Of a DNA stretch of 64,000 bases, positions 1 through 10,347 are shown one piece after another. The translations under genes and the position numbers were made by a program. The number at the start of each line of letters is the position of its first letter. Positions within the stretch are counted from its first letter, which is position 1. The notes below the pieces were generated by a model. It was not told the origin of the DNA and searched no databases. It saw nothing but the letters and a program-made list of their open reading frames with translations. Source of the stretch: Mariannaea sp. PMI_226 (Eukaryota; Ascomycota; Sordariomycetes; Hypocreales; Nectriaceae); the NCBI GenBank assembly GCA_024336345.1, contig JANFOG010000011.1:1240001-1304000 (forward strand), written 5' to 3'.

Positions 1-78
1 CTTGAGTTGGTGTTAGCAACGAGCACACGGTGATCATGGCACCCACCAATTTCATCAATCGAATAGTTATTTACTGAC
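1..78 (-). other. Intron 1 of the permease gene, ending exactly at the window edge
   Basis: Read on the minus strand, the 78-nt interval starts GTCAGT, has a GCTAAC branch-point hexamer at 12-17 and ends in CTCAAG, so its terminal AG is bases 2-1. All three splice signals fit a fungal intron. The second exon would therefore begin at the base just left of the window. Confidence 0.7.
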
Positions 79-394
79 CTTCACCAGGAATCGCTGTGCC
101 GAGCTCCGCGAAAATGCTGGCACCCGTCCATGCTAAAATACCGCCTACAAGCCAGACGATGAGGGCGATGCCTGGAGATGGCACATTGGTGTCAATTGAG
201 CCTGGAGATGTGAAAACGCCGCTGCCAATGACGATGCTGATCACGATGCCGAAAGCCTCGATAGCGCCGAGATTCCGGGTGAATGTTGGCCGAGGCTGTT
301 GCTCTGCGACGACGGCATCGATATCATCGCGAGGCTCTTCTTGATCCGACAAAAGCGGTCGCTGAGTAACGTCGTCTAGTTCACCCCGCGCCAT
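79..394 (-). CDS. LAT/APC amino-acid permease, first exon (5' partial gene)
   Basis: This is the first exon (105 codons plus one base) of a plasma-membrane amino-acid permease. It starts at ATG 394 and continues past the left edge. The cytoplasmic N-terminus is acidic and polar. It is followed by the signature of the L-type/methionine permease branch of the APC superfamily: NLGAIEAFG, then a first membrane helix with IVIGSGVFTSPG (the unwound GSG substrate-binding segment of helix 1), then a second helix near VWLVGGILAWTGA ending in AELGTAIPGEG. The exon ends CCT GGT GAA G with donor GTCAGT at 78. The family is about 500-580 aa long, so most of the protein lies outside. The exact substrate (methionine, leucine or other) cannot be told from this part. 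Confidence 0.88.
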
Positions 395-1072
395 GATTTG
401 TTTATCGTGATAATAAAGGGAGGGAGGAAACGATGTGCTAAAAGGACAGCTTAGAAATTGGGATTGATGACTCGCCGGCTAATACTCGGCGATGGCGTGA
501 TGAAGCCGCTGCTTCTCCTTGGGGAAGGAACGTGGATCAGCTTAGGAGCATTATTGGGGGGGAGGGGGGAGGTTTAGGTACCTTGAGCAAGGGTGCTACC
601 CTATAACTCGTCCTGGCGCTCAAGAAAAAACAACATTGTTATATCTACCTAGGCTATGAGATTCAATATATTTAATGGCCACATTCAAATGCTTTTTCTA
701 AGTGGCAGCTGTGTATACAAGTACCTTTTTTTTTCTGACCTGCTTTCTGCAAGGTACCTAGGATGGATTTGTTGCTGATATCTCTTCCCAAGGCACATGC
801 CTCACAGTTAACGTGTGCGAAACATAACTTGTCCTACTAAGAGATATTGATTGTCCTGTACCTACACCAAAATACCCATCCCAAATTCATACTCCTTTGG
901 TAACCCGTTACTATGACCACGCTGCGAATATTGATAGGTACTTCCCAAGATCCTCTTCAATTGGTGGCACAAATTCCCGATATTGCCCATCTCAAACGAA
1001 CGCCTTGGCCCGATTCTCGGCCTGAACATGGTCCTGTACACCCATCTACTCCCAACGCTGAATGCCTCTGCC
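395..1072. other. Intergenic: permease promoter and RING-gene 3' flank
   Basis: No gene is seen. The stretch holds the upstream region of the permease and the downstream region of the zinc-finger gene, both on the minus strand. Visible features are a G-rich run near 555-572, a T-run near 726-735 and several TACCTAGG-type octamers (for example near 650 and 755), a simple motif common in intergenic DNA of some ascomycetes. Confidence 0.5.
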
Positions 1073-2260
1073 CTATTCTCTCGTAGTATACATCTTGATA
1101 AGTTTTCCCATGGGAGCTCTGCACATGGGGCAGAGTGCTTGGTTCGACATCGCGCACCGTTGCTGGCACTGCCAGCGTATTAGGCAACGATTGCAAAATT
1201 GATGGCCGCATTCGGTGACGGTGTCATTCTCTCGCTCGTAGCACATTGAGCATTGCCTCACGGCCTTTTCCTGCTTGAGAGCAGACTTGAGCTCGCGAAC
1301 TTGTGTCTTCAATCCTGCCATCTTCTCCCTCAGCTGGCCGAGTTGTTCTTCCAAAGGCAGATTCTCATTGATGTCGTCAATCTCGTCTAGCGATGGCAGA
1401 GAGTCGGGAGTTGGCGCACGATTAACCGAACCAACTGGAGCGACATCCGACCTATCTGATCGGAGCAAGAGAACAGACGCATCCAGCTGCGGTTGGGAGC
1501 TGTCTGAGTCTTCTGTGTGGAAGACGATGAACTCTGGGCTTGACCTTCCCGATTCCAACTCGACCTGATCCATGAAGTCTCGGAAGGGGACATAACTTAT
1601 GAAGTCCTCTCGCTGCTCCCAGGATTCCCAACGATCAATGGATTGGTCATGCATATAGGGTTGCGGAGGAGAGGGTGGTGCAGAGAGGAAGCCGAGGTAG
1701 TCTCTGGGTTGGTGGTCCTGGAGGTTCTGATGGGCGGAACGAGGGGCTAGAATGCGTTCTTGCCATAACCGTTCGAGAAAGCTGGTTGATTCTTGTTCTG
1801 ATCGACTATTGAGAAGGGAGAGATGGTTGGAAGCGTTGGCCATATGTTGCCGGAGGGCATCTGCAGAGACGAATTGGCGTTCGCACAATACACAGGACCA
1901 CAGTTCATCGTATAATAGTGAGCCTGTCATTGGAACCTGTTGGAACCCAACGAGCCACCGGCCAAGTGGCCCTTGACGGAAGTGAGGATACCATTGATGC
2001 CCTATTTCTCCCATTTCGACGTCGATGTCCAACTCCGACCGAGATAAACCAGCCTGCGCATTTGCTAGTTGTCGATCGCGGGGATTGTTGGCACGTCGTG
2101 CATGTGGTGCAGGAAGGGTGCTCCCCCCGCGTCGTTGATGACGTCGCTGTGGTGGCGACAGTGGTGGTCGCGGATTGTGAACTGACGAGTTCTCGAGATG
2201 CTGATGAAGCCCCTCATAGCTGACAAAGGTCCTGTCACAGCGGTAACAGAAGGGAGCCAT
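1073..2260 (-). CDS. C2H2 and RING (C3HC4) zinc-finger protein, probable E3 ubiquitin ligase
   Basis: This is a single-exon gene of 395 aa. The open frame runs further upstream, but the first ATG is at 2260 (MAPFCYRC). Two C2H2-like fingers with the same spacing (C-x2-C-x12-H-x6-H) sit near residues 5-29 and about 120-145: FCYRCDRTF...QHLENSSVH and WSCVLCERQF...QHMANASNH. The middle is long and low-complexity, rich in Ser, Pro and Gln. A short coiled-coil-like Leu/Lys/Glu segment precedes a C-terminal C3HC4 RING from about residue 337: CSMC, CGHQFCNRC, CPMC. RING domains recruit E2 enzymes, so a ubiquitin-ligase role follows from the family. The C2H2 pair may bind substrate or RNA/DNA. Substrate and location are unknown. 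The domain calls are secure and the function is inferred. Confidence 0.88.
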   Translation of the reverse strand: MAPFCYRCDRTFVSYEGLHQHLENSSVHNPRPPLSPPQRRHQRRGGSTLPAPHARRANNPRDRQLANAQAGLSRSELDIDVEMGEIGHQWYPHFRQGPLGRWLVGFQQVPMTGSLLYDELWSCVLCERQFVSADALRQHMANASNHLSLLNSRSEQESTSFLERLWQERILAPRSAHQNLQDHQPRDYLGFLSAPPSPPQPYMHDQSIDRWESWEQREDFISYVPFRDFMDQVELESGRSSPEFIVFHTEDSDSSQPQLDASVLLLRSDRSDVAPVGSVNRAPTPDSLPSLDEIDDINENLPLEEQLGQLREKMAGLKTQVRELKSALKQEKAVRQCSMCYERENDTVTECGHQFCNRCLIRWQCQQRCAMSNQALCPMCRAPMGKLIKMYTTRE

Positions 2261-2586
2261 GTTTCCGCTGATGATACTGGATATTGTGAAGGGGGAAAGG
2301 CGTTTGTGCAAAGACCCAAGCCAGATTGTTGTTATTCTAGCTTGTTTGCAATGTTCGCCTTACTCAGGCTACAAGCTGCTTGGTTGGGCAAAAATGATCA
2401 ATGTGCAGGGTGTGCGGCCGTGCCCATGGGCGTGGGGGAGGATTTGCTTTTTGGTTGACTGGCTGGTTACCAGCCATTGGAGCACCTCTCGCAGGTTGGT
2501 GATGAGACAGGGCGACAGGGCCAGTGTGGCGATGCTATCTATACATCTTTCAATCATATCCTATGAAAAGTGAATCTAGCGTTTGA

Positions 2587-2619
<33 letters not shown>

Positions 2620-3507
2620 TGTGTCTTTGATTCTTCTCCCCAAACATTACTTAATTGTGCAGTGATTCATTAGCTCACCGTGTTTCCATACGGTTGAATG
2701 TGATGCGGGCATTTTGCTCCCATGTCCATTGACCCAATCAACATCCATCTCATTACATGGACATTGACATGCTGTCACGAGGATAACAAATTACACCAAT
2801 GAGGTAGCTACCTAATCGGAATGGAAATATTCCAGAATTTTAGGGCTGTCACAAGCATTCATCTTATTATTGATTCCTTTTCGTTCCGTCCTGTTTGTTC
2901 CAAATCCGAACTTCGTCTATTTTCCATTTCCATCCCTACACAATCGAGCTTTTTGCGGTGCTGAGTAGTGATTTTAGTTTCTCTCTTACTTCTCTTGAAC
3001 CATGTGGTTGAAGATTACTAGAATGGTAGTATTGGCCGTGAAGTCGGTCGGAATATCACGCAAATAACATATGGGCTAATATTACTCCAGATCCAGATGA
3101 AAATGAGGAAAGCTGACTGCTACTCTGCCTGTTTTGGGCAGAGGATAACTGCTGTGTGTAAGTTATTGTGATAAAGACTTGGGTGGAAAGGAGGTGGGTT
3201 AGGATCCCCACATGCTCTCCATACCGGGTTCTTGAGTACAGTACACAAGTCGACATAGAAAATCCTCATCTCTTATAGATAGTATAAACACTTTCCAAGT
3301 TATATTTTATCCATCCATCAGTATTCCGTCGCCGACCCCCGTGACAGCTTTTGTTCCCAATGCCTTTCATGTCCTTTCCTCCAGTTCCATGCTGATTTTG
3401 GCTAGAGTCTTACTCTGTTTCTACTATAAGCCACCGATGGAATTATATTGTATTTCTTACTCTTGAGTTCCATTTACTAGTCTTACATTTATATAAAGTA
3501 GTTACTT
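2261..3507. other. Intergenic stretch with a long poly-T tract
   Basis: No convincing gene is seen. The stretch contains the upstream region of the RING gene and a 30-nt T homopolymer. Short open frames here lack motifs, splice signals and a sensible start. Confidence 0.5.
2589..2618. repeat. Mononucleotide (T)30 tract
   Basis: Thirty consecutive T residues are followed by GTGTGTC. It lies about 330 bp upstream of the RING-gene ATG on the opposite strand, so it reads as poly-A in that gene's sense. It may exclude nucleosomes, or be the tail remnant of a retroposed transcript. No adjacent cDNA-like sequence or target-site duplication was recognised. Confidence 0.9.
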
Positions 3508-3903
3508 CTATCTTGCTCTATAATATGGACTTGGCTCATTAGGGTCGAAAACCACTTTGTGATGATTGTAAACTGTTACTGATGAAAGATCAACAGCCCT
3601 AACACTATCGCTGAGATCATGGAATTCCCGGAAGTTGCGCCAGACATCATGTACAGTTACGGTGGATTGGTGGCGTTGTGTTACACCCTCCTTCGTGCTT
3701 GCGTCTATGCTGGGCTGGTGGATTATAACATCCCCATCTCCGAAGGCATGGAAGTTGCTATTGGTCAGGTCTGTCGCAAAGATGGGCAAAACGAAAAAAG
3801 ACAAGTTTGAAACTTGAGACAAACTGACTTTTGAAAACAACGACATTGCCGTTGTGTAAAGGGCCGTGCTGGTGAGAGAGGATATCGACTTTGGGCGCTG
3901 CAT
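3508..3903 (-). CDS. Hypothetical protein, 131 aa, doubtful
   Basis: This open frame starts at ATG 3903 and ends at 3508. The N-terminal half is Ser/Thr-rich with a moderately hydrophobic stretch (about residues 28-45, LSQVSNLSFFVLPIF), which could be a late signal sequence or membrane segment. The C-terminal half is polar, with ...VFDPNEPSPYYRAR at the end. No family is recognised, and there are no flanking introns or a convincing promoter. It may be a lineage-specific small gene, a 3' piece of a degraded gene, or chance. Confidence 0.25.
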   Translation of the reverse strand: MQRPKSISSLTSTALYTTAMSLFSKVSLSQVSNLSFFVLPIFATDLTNSNFHAFGDGDVIIHQPSIDASTKEGVTQRHQSTVTVHDVWRNFREFHDLSDSVRAVDLSSVTVYNHHKVVFDPNEPSPYYRAR

Positions 3904-4487
3904 GGTGCGCCTATATACCTGTGATGAATTCAGGTCTTGTTCAAAAGCCGGAGTTATTGGTATTCTACCATGGAAATAACAGAATGAAGTCTAGAAAATC
4001 CAGTATCAGTCGAACCTGTACTAGTTGCCGGAAATCTACTTTGCGAAGCTGGACCATCCCTCTCAAATCTCTGCATTCTTGCATCCAGGCCTTGGGTCAC
4101 CCTAAGAGCTTCTTGAATAAGAGTAGAAGCTTATGATAAAGGACTATAATATAAACCCACATCTATGATAAACTTGGACTGCCGCTAGAGAGGTAGCTGC
4201 ATGATATTGTCGGATACGTTATATGTTCTTAACTATTTAGCTAGACTTGTCGAGCCTCGAAAATCTACCTGGTTTCCTTGCCAGGACGACCGTGAAAGCA
4301 TCTGTTAATCATGTTTTCCATGCGACCAGAAAGGACTTAGAGGTGAAAATAAATCTATATCACTCCCTTCTCTGTCCTCTAGTTGTGAGATGTCAGTAAA
4401 TAAACTCGAATTTAAGCCTCGTGAAGTGGCATCCAGAGCTTGCATACCACTGCCAAGACAGACTATTGATGACGATCAGTTCTCATC
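3904..4487. other. Intergenic stretch, AT-rich
   Basis: This holds the 3' flank of the RidA gene (minus strand). It is AT-rich with no recognised coding sequence. Short plus-strand frames here have no supporting features. Confidence 0.4.
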
Positions 4488-5139
4488 TTATTTCGGCGCT
4501 ACAACTCCAATACATTTGATCTCAATGTCGGTATTCCCAGGTAATGACCTTACTCCAACACAGCTAGGCCACACAAGACGTCAGCAAATGATGATTTTCA
4601 TGGCGTCCAAAGTTGGAAGCGAATTGACTTACGTTCTTGTGGGCTTTAGCTCACCCCAGTATGTTTTGTAAATTGCATTCACCCTGTCGAAATCATCCAT
4701 ATTCGTCAAAAATAAACTGACTTCGACAACGTGCTCTAAACTTGAGCCTGCCGCTTCTAAGATAGCGCCTAGGCTCTGGATACAGCGATGCTATAAATCT
4801 TGTTAGCAGCTTCATACAAGTTTTACCCGATTCGAGGATAGAAAAGTCGAAGGTGGTAGCATTTGGCAAGATACAACCCCGCTGAATGAAGCACAGAGAG
4901 TATGCACCAAAAAAAACAAGGGGGGGAGGGGAGAAGAAGAAGAGGTCAAGAAAACCGTAAGTAATATAACTCACTGTGCGGTTCTCGATAGGGCCATCCA
5001 CCATCTTCCCAGTGGCTGGATCCTTGCCTGTAACACCAGACGTATACACGAGACCATTCACAACGATTCCCTGGCTGTAAACGCCTGGACGAGGGGCCGG
5101 CGCACCATTTGTCTGAACAGCAACTCGGTCTAGTGACAT
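4488..5139 (-). CDS. RidA (YjgF/YER057c/UK114) family reactive-intermediate deaminase
   Basis: The 132-aa protein has three exons: 4975-5139, 4633-4790 and 4488-4563. Introns have donors GTGAGT and GTAAGT, a GCTAAC branch and TAG acceptors, and join in frame. RidA proteins hydrolyse 2-aminoacrylate and other enamine/imine intermediates released by PLP enzymes, usually in cytosol or mitochondria, as homotrimers. Visible signatures are YSQGIVVNGLVYTSG near the N-terminus, LGAILEAAGSSLEHVV, the strand VSLFLTNMDDF, and KPTRT with Arg107 in the place of the catalytic arginine (Arg105 of E. coli RidA), followed by IEIKCIGV with Glu122. Length matches the family (125-135 aa). Cys109-Val110 replaces the more usual S-T/A of the RSTVEV-type motif, a mild divergence. 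No N-terminal targeting peptide is obvious. Confidence 0.93.
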
Positions 5140-6371
5140 TGCGGGTGAATATTTGTGTTGGAAGGGATTGAAAGCCAGGTTAAATCAAGGGATGGTGGTA
5201 AAATGGAATTATCTAGTAACAAGGACGAGGAGTAAGTAATACCTAACTCACTTCAAGTATATAAACGTCCGATTGCGCCCGATGTTTGTCTAGCTTTCCC
5301 CTTCTCTTCTAGAGATGGATTAGAAGCCTAAGGGCATCCGGCGCAATTAATTGCCTGTTCGAGAAAGGCCAGCCGTTCACTTAAAATGCGTTTTTGCAGA
5401 TCAGCTAATCGAGACCCTCAAATTTGCGTGGAATAGAAATCGTTCTCCTGGCGCTCCCGTTATCGGTCAAATGCGCAGCCAACTGCCGAGAGTCTTGGAA
5501 CCTTCTAGCTTATTCACTACTAGTTGCATTAACTCATACCTATTCTGATATCGGTAACTTCAGTGATGCACTGTGTGGAGAATCAGGACTTCCACTCGGA
5601 GAATAGCTTCATTTATAGTCACTTACACAGTAAACTTGGAACCTCTCTAGCCACACTCGGTATCCTGTCTCAAGTATTCCAAAACCAGAACCCCCGCTTT
5701 TCAACTGAGTTCGCATGTGCGGCGGAGAAGCTAGATGACTTCAAGGACAGAGACCTGTTGGACATCTTAAGTGCAGTGTGTTTTGGTACAGAGGTAATGA
5801 GGGAAGCCTAAAGAACGTCCGCATTCATTGCGATACACGGTGTTGCAGCCTGACAACAGACTGTGAGGAGGATGCGGTCTGGGGAACTTACAAACTTTGT
5901 CGGCGAGGACCAGGTAATTGTATTATATACCCTTAGACTAGAGCATGGGGTCTTAGACAATTTATCAAATTTATTTGTTCACGTCGAAGTATCTCTGAAA
6001 TGTAAAACGCGGCCAAATTGAATGCTGGTCAATTCTAACAAGTGTATATATGGGTTGGTTCATATTCAATCACAATCTGAGATAGATGTGAAGACAGTGC
6101 GCATCAATTTCTATGAGAATAAATGAATCTGAAAAGTAGCAAGCAAACAAACAAACTGACAGAAAACTAAACAGGAAACTAAACAAGAAACTAAGAAGAC
6201 AGATGACACCAAAGTTCCTTTGCTCTTTTGGCTGATGTATGGCAGTCCCGAGCATCACGCTTGCCGTCCTGTGGTTATGAAAACCGGGTGCTTACATCTA
6301 ACATAAGGCGGTGTACTATTGCCTAAAGCGTATTTTAATCTATTGTTGGACACCATGGCGTTGAAGCTCCT
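5140..6371. other. Intergenic stretch between RidA and amidoligase genes
   Basis: This holds the RidA promoter (a TTTATATAC box on the minus strand near 5260) and the 3' flank of the amidoligase gene. Plus-strand frames of 60-82 codons at 5424-5606 and 5563-5811 overlap in different frames and match no family. They could be a faint relic or chance. An AAAC-rich simple stretch lies near 6145-6195. Confidence 0.4.
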
Positions 6372-7611
6372 TTACCGTCTTCTGTGCGACGATGATGACG
6401 AAGACCGGCTGGAGGCTGGGGAGTTCTGGCGAGAAGCCACCTTGAGCGGGACGTTAGTTAGAGTGATCGTCAGACAGTATCAATAGTTCATGTGAACAAA
6501 CCTTTTCCTCAAAGTAGCTCTTTTTCTTTCTGTATTTTTCCTTTTGCATTTGGATAATTGCGAGCTGCTGAGCTGTCATACGTGTTGGCGGCCTTCGATC
6601 CTCGACCATGAGTTCAGGCCTCAGGGCAGCCAATGATTCGCGTCCAAATATACGAAGCCCATTTTCGATATATCTTTTTGCTTCGGGAACCACTGGGATT
6701 GTGGTTCTCGATCTTGCTGAGTCTAGGGACGTACTCAGAGCAGAACTCATGAATCCCAAAGAAAAAGCAACCCAATGGCACGCATCTTGTGCGTTTGACA
6801 CGCCTGGAGGTCGGCGGAACTCAATAGTGCCACAGTCTTGGAGTGGTTTGATATTCCAAGCCAGATATTTGTCTCGGAAAATTTGCAAGGAGGCGATTTT
6901 TTGCCACATGGAGTCTGGCTTAAGCTCCAGAACAGCTTTCTGGCAGACCTGGAACATATGGCCCCATGTCCTTACTGAAACTTGAGAATAAGCAGTCCAG
7001 ATTTCGTCAGCGACGGCTTTATGGGGAAGAAAGTTCGACTTGGCCCATTCATTGTCTTTGCGATCTGGAGGCATCATACGAGTGATTGGATCATCAAAGT
7101 ACGCGGCTGCCATCATTACTTTAATAACATCGTTCCTTGTAAATTTGCGGGGGAGCATAGGACTCATATGCACGTGAGTTGAGCATCCAGATGAAACCAA
7201 TATATCGCAGTACTGGTGAATCACCCTAAACACCGTGGATATTTCGAATACCCAATGGGTCGTGGTATCCAGGACCCTGGAGATGAACTCGAGGCCATCT
7301 ATGCTATTTATTAGCATACAAGCTGCAACCTATTTGAAATCCAAGATAGACTCACAATATCCCGGTGGCTGGTCCAAGGCTGGCTCATCGGCAACGGTCC
7401 AAGCATCGTAGATCGTTACACCGCCTTGCTCATGGTGGGTCACATCACAGGCAATACTTGCCTGGGTGATGAGTTTAGCCAGGGCTCTTCTCAGCGCGAG
7501 TTTTTTGGTGTCTTGATTACCCCAACCAAATCTAGTCAAATAGTCCCTCATCTTGGGTAATGGCTTGGGCCTGATGAGAAGTTCAATCTCGATACCAAAG
7601 CTCAAATTCAT
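6372..7611 (-). CDS. Fungal amidoligase-domain protein (putative amidoligase enzyme family)
   Basis: The 373-aa protein has three exons: 7356-7611, 6502-7298 and 6372-6440. Introns have GTGAGT and GTTTGT donors, GCTAATA and CTAAC branches, and TAG/AAG acceptors. Amidoligases are ATP-grasp/glutamine-synthetase-like enzymes that form amide bonds between a carboxylate and an amine. Family marks are FGIEIELL right at the start (GxExE, metal/ATP site, residues 6-10), GCSTHVHMSP (His127, His129) and TIEFRRPPG (residues about 243-251). The start at 7611 is the first ATG and leaves four residues before the motif, as in related proteins. The C-terminal exon adds a Ser/Arg tail (ASSRSSSSSSHRRR). Substrate and partner are unknown. 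No gamma-glutamyl cyclotransferase gene, the usual bacterial partner, is nearby. Confidence 0.85.
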
Positions 7612-8590
7612 TTTGAGGGCTGTCTTGAAAACTAAAAAACAAGGGGGGGGGTTGAGGGGTGTACCGAAAGAGAAAAATTGTAATTGAGTGTCAGGAAAAT
7701 AAGAGGAATTGGATTGCTGTCTAGACTTGCAAAATTTGCAATACTGGTCGCAGGAGGACATCTTTATACATCGGAGATGTGGTATGATTGTAAAAATAGA
7801 GGGAGGCCATAGCCGCTGTCGTTTGATCCGCAAAGCATCTAGAGAGCGGTTAGCATCAGTCGTGGCTCTTTCGCTAAACGCCAAACTTGCACTGGGGATA
7901 GTGCAATTTTGATCATGAGAAAAGAATGCTTGACCTTTGCTGTTGGGGGGCAATGTAGCAGATGAGATTTTGTGAGAGACTCTGGGCTGAGAATTACACC
8001 ATCACTTCGTTTAGCAATGATCTTTCCAAGCAAAATGGGTCTGATTTTGAGAGTTGGTTCGACCTTAATCGCTTAGGCAGGCTACGATTGGATCACAGAG
8101 ATTTGTTGGTTGGGAACTTCATCGATATTTTCGTGATATCGCTAGTAAATAAAACTTGGGTGAAGTTATAAGGGTTGAGCTACAGGGGTTAGAGCAGTAT
8201 CAAGCTTCCTGATTGGCTGTATGTTTAGAACTGTTGGTCGATGTCTGTTCAGTTGAGGCGTCGCCATCATTCGATGCCTCATTGAGGGGTCGTGCAACCC
8301 CCCCGGTCAACCAATCATAATTACACGTTGTAACCGCCAGCCTTCTGCCTCTCTACCATGTAAAACAAGGCGGCTACACAGCTGGTGATTCTCACGTGCT
8401 ATAATAGGCAGAGAAGATAAACCGTGGAGAAGAGCATCTCCAACTCCCGAAACTTGCCAACTAGATCACCACATCGCCTCCGTTGTTTTCATCTTATGTT
8501 ACTACTCTCTCTATTCTTCTCCATCAATTTCCCTGACAACCACCATACATTGTTTCGCTGCAGTCGTCCGCTCGCTCACCACCACTCGCC
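7612..8590. promoter_or_regulatory. Bidirectional intergenic region between the amidoligase gene and the 157-aa gene
   Basis: The two genes point away from each other, so this 979-bp stretch should hold both promoters. The plus side has a CACGTG E-box-like hexamer followed by TATAAT near 8394-8406, and then a long pyrimidine-rich leader (about 8470-8530), typical of fungal transcription starts, ending 60 bp before ATG 8591. The minus side has no clear TATA. The other short open frames here look like chance. Confidence 0.4.
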
Positions 8591-9064
8591 ATGCCTGAGA
8601 ATCTAGCCAAATCTCTTGGCAAGTCCCTTATCGAAGGCAAAACCGAGCCCGTGCCCAAAAACCACCTGCATGACCCAAAGGTCTGGGATGCTTATCGGAA
8701 GGCATGGGCAGCGGGATGGAGACCTGCTCCTATTATGAAGCCGATCGTCATCGGTGAAGGCACTATTGTCGAGAGTCCACAGCACCTCCGAGACCTAGTC
8801 GGTGCTGCAGCTGTACCGGAAGTTATGAACACGAAAACAACATTTGAGTGGGAGGAGATAGACGAGCCTGTCCGTGATATCAAGCTGTGCCTGTTGGATC
8901 TAGTTGAATGGGACAAGTTAACCAAGATAGCGGAGCTTGAAGATGGCCCTCTGATTGCATATTTGGAGGGCGCAATTCGCCAGTCTTATAGGGTTTCTGC
9001 TCTCAAATTGTCTACCTTGACACAGCTAAACAATGAAGCTGAGACTGGCCGCACAATGAACTGA
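8591..9064 (+). CDS. Hypothetical protein, 157 aa, single exon
   Basis: A clean single-exon frame starts at ATG 8591, preceded by CTCGCC and a pyrimidine-rich leader. The protein begins MPENLAKSLGKSL, contains a tryptophan-rich segment (VWDAYRKAWAAGWRP, about residues 31-45), an acidic middle (FEWEEIDEPVRD) and an amphipathic Leu-rich stretch (LCLLDLVEWDKLTKIAEL). There is no signal peptide or transmembrane segment, so it is probably soluble and intracellular. I do not recognise the family. It is divergent from the amidoligase gene and convergent with the F-box gene, with 233 bp between stops. Confidence 0.6.
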   Translation: MPENLAKSLGKSLIEGKTEPVPKNHLHDPKVWDAYRKAWAAGWRPAPIMKPIVIGEGTIVESPQHLRDLVGAAAVPEVMNTKTTFEWEEIDEPVRDIKLCLLDLVEWDKLTKIAELEDGPLIAYLEGAIRQSYRVSALKLSTLTQLNNEAETGRTMN

Positions 9065-9297
9065 ACTATATGGTACAACTGTTCCATGTCCGAATGATGT
9101 TTCAACACACGGAAGGGGGAAAGTACTGTTTTCGGGCACGAACGGAGGCTCATGATTTATATTAGTGAAATACATTTGATTTCTGAGGACCAACTGTCCA
9201 CCTTTACGTGTTATTATCCTGTAAAAATGAAGGTCACGACATGCGCTCTGGTGTCTCCAGACGAACCTGCTCCCAAGCGCCCGGAAATTATTACCAA

Positions 9298-10347
9298 CTA
9301 CTCCAGCAAATGCCCACCCCTGTCCAAGTCTTCTGGAATCTCCCCTGACTCCGTAAGGTATACTACGACTGAACGTTCATAAGGGTATGGCCAATAGTCC
9401 ATGTTCTCAGGGTATTCTCCTTGCATGCGTACGTCTTCCGTGGAGGGAAACTCGGTCAATGGTGGGATGGTAACCCAACCCGCATCTTCACTCCGGAACA
9501 TATTGGCGATTGCTGACATTGAGAAAGGCCCACAGCTACCGTTTAAGATCCGAGTTTCATGTATTTCAATGACAATATTTGTCTGCTTCAGAAGTTGAGC
9601 ACACGCCTGGTGAAGAAGCTGTGACTCCAACGGTAGACTGGGAGCATTCCAGTGGATTCTGAACCATACCGCGTCATCTTCCGATAGACAGGAGAAGTGC
9701 TGGGTTATATCATAGAGCTCTCCCATCGTCAGACCACTGCCTGGCAGTGAAGTTGGTTGTATCAATGCTGTTCGAACTACCCAGTCTGATATATCAAAAC
9801 GATTCAACCATACGACACCCAAGAATGGAGGAGGAGGCTGAGAAACAAGCATTTGCCTCCAGCTCGCACCTCGCCGCGTAAAGCAGCGCTGCAATTCTTC
9901 TGGCTCCAACTTATCCAGGGTTCCCTGTTTCCAAGGATCTCCCCACTTCCCCCAAACTCCAGGGGGAGCCCAGGGTAGCCTCAAGAACGAGTCGGCACAT
10001 CGAGTTCGGGTAGTCTCTCCATCCAAGTCGAAAAACACGTCCCCAAACCTTTCAATAAGAAGGGAGTTTGGTTGAGGGTTTTGCGATGAAAATGGACGAA
10101 ACGTTGGTCTGAAGTAGAGTTTCTGTTGGATCTTGGGCGAATTTGCCACGACGGAAGACCAGTGCTTGCTGACTCGCGATACGGAAACAAGTATTGTCAC
10201 CATATCAAGGCACGAAATGATGGTTTCGAGAAGTTCTGGGATGCGAAAAACTTCATCTTTTGCAAGTGAACTTGCTCGTGAGCAAGTATCAGACGAGAGT
10301 TCCTCGTGTCGGGGGGTTGCTTCAGTCTCAAGGAGATCCAGGGCCAT
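9298..10347 (-). CDS. F-box protein, 349 aa
   Basis: This is a single-exon gene starting at ATG 10347. An F-box lies at about residues 33-75 (VFRIPELLETIISCLDM..., SRVSKHWSSVVANSPKIQQKLYF), the segment that docks to Skp1 in SCF ubiquitin ligases. The rest has no recognisable WD40 or LRR repeats. It shows the FxP...RW-like hydrophobic/Trp pattern (PWAPPGVWGKWGDPW; ASWRQMLVSQPPPP) common in plain fungal F-box-only proteins, where the tail is a fast-diverging substrate adaptor. Such proteins occur in large families in filamentous fungi. Its target is not predictable. The 3' end lies 233 bp from the stop of the convergent 157-aa gene. Confidence 0.85.
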   Translation of the reverse strand: MALDLLETEATPRHEELSSDTCSRASSLAKDEVFRIPELLETIISCLDMVTILVSVSRVSKHWSSVVANSPKIQQKLYFRPTFRPFSSQNPQPNSLLIERFGDVFFDLDGETTRTRCADSFLRLPWAPPGVWGKWGDPWKQGTLDKLEPEELQRCFTRRGASWRQMLVSQPPPPFLGVVWLNRFDISDWVVRTALIQPTSLPGSGLTMGELYDITQHFSCLSEDDAVWFRIHWNAPSLPLESQLLHQACAQLLKQTNIVIEIHETRILNGSCGPFSMSAIANMFRSEDAGWVTIPPLTEFPSTEDVRMQGEYPENMDYWPYPYERSVVVYLTESGEIPEDLDRGGHLLE

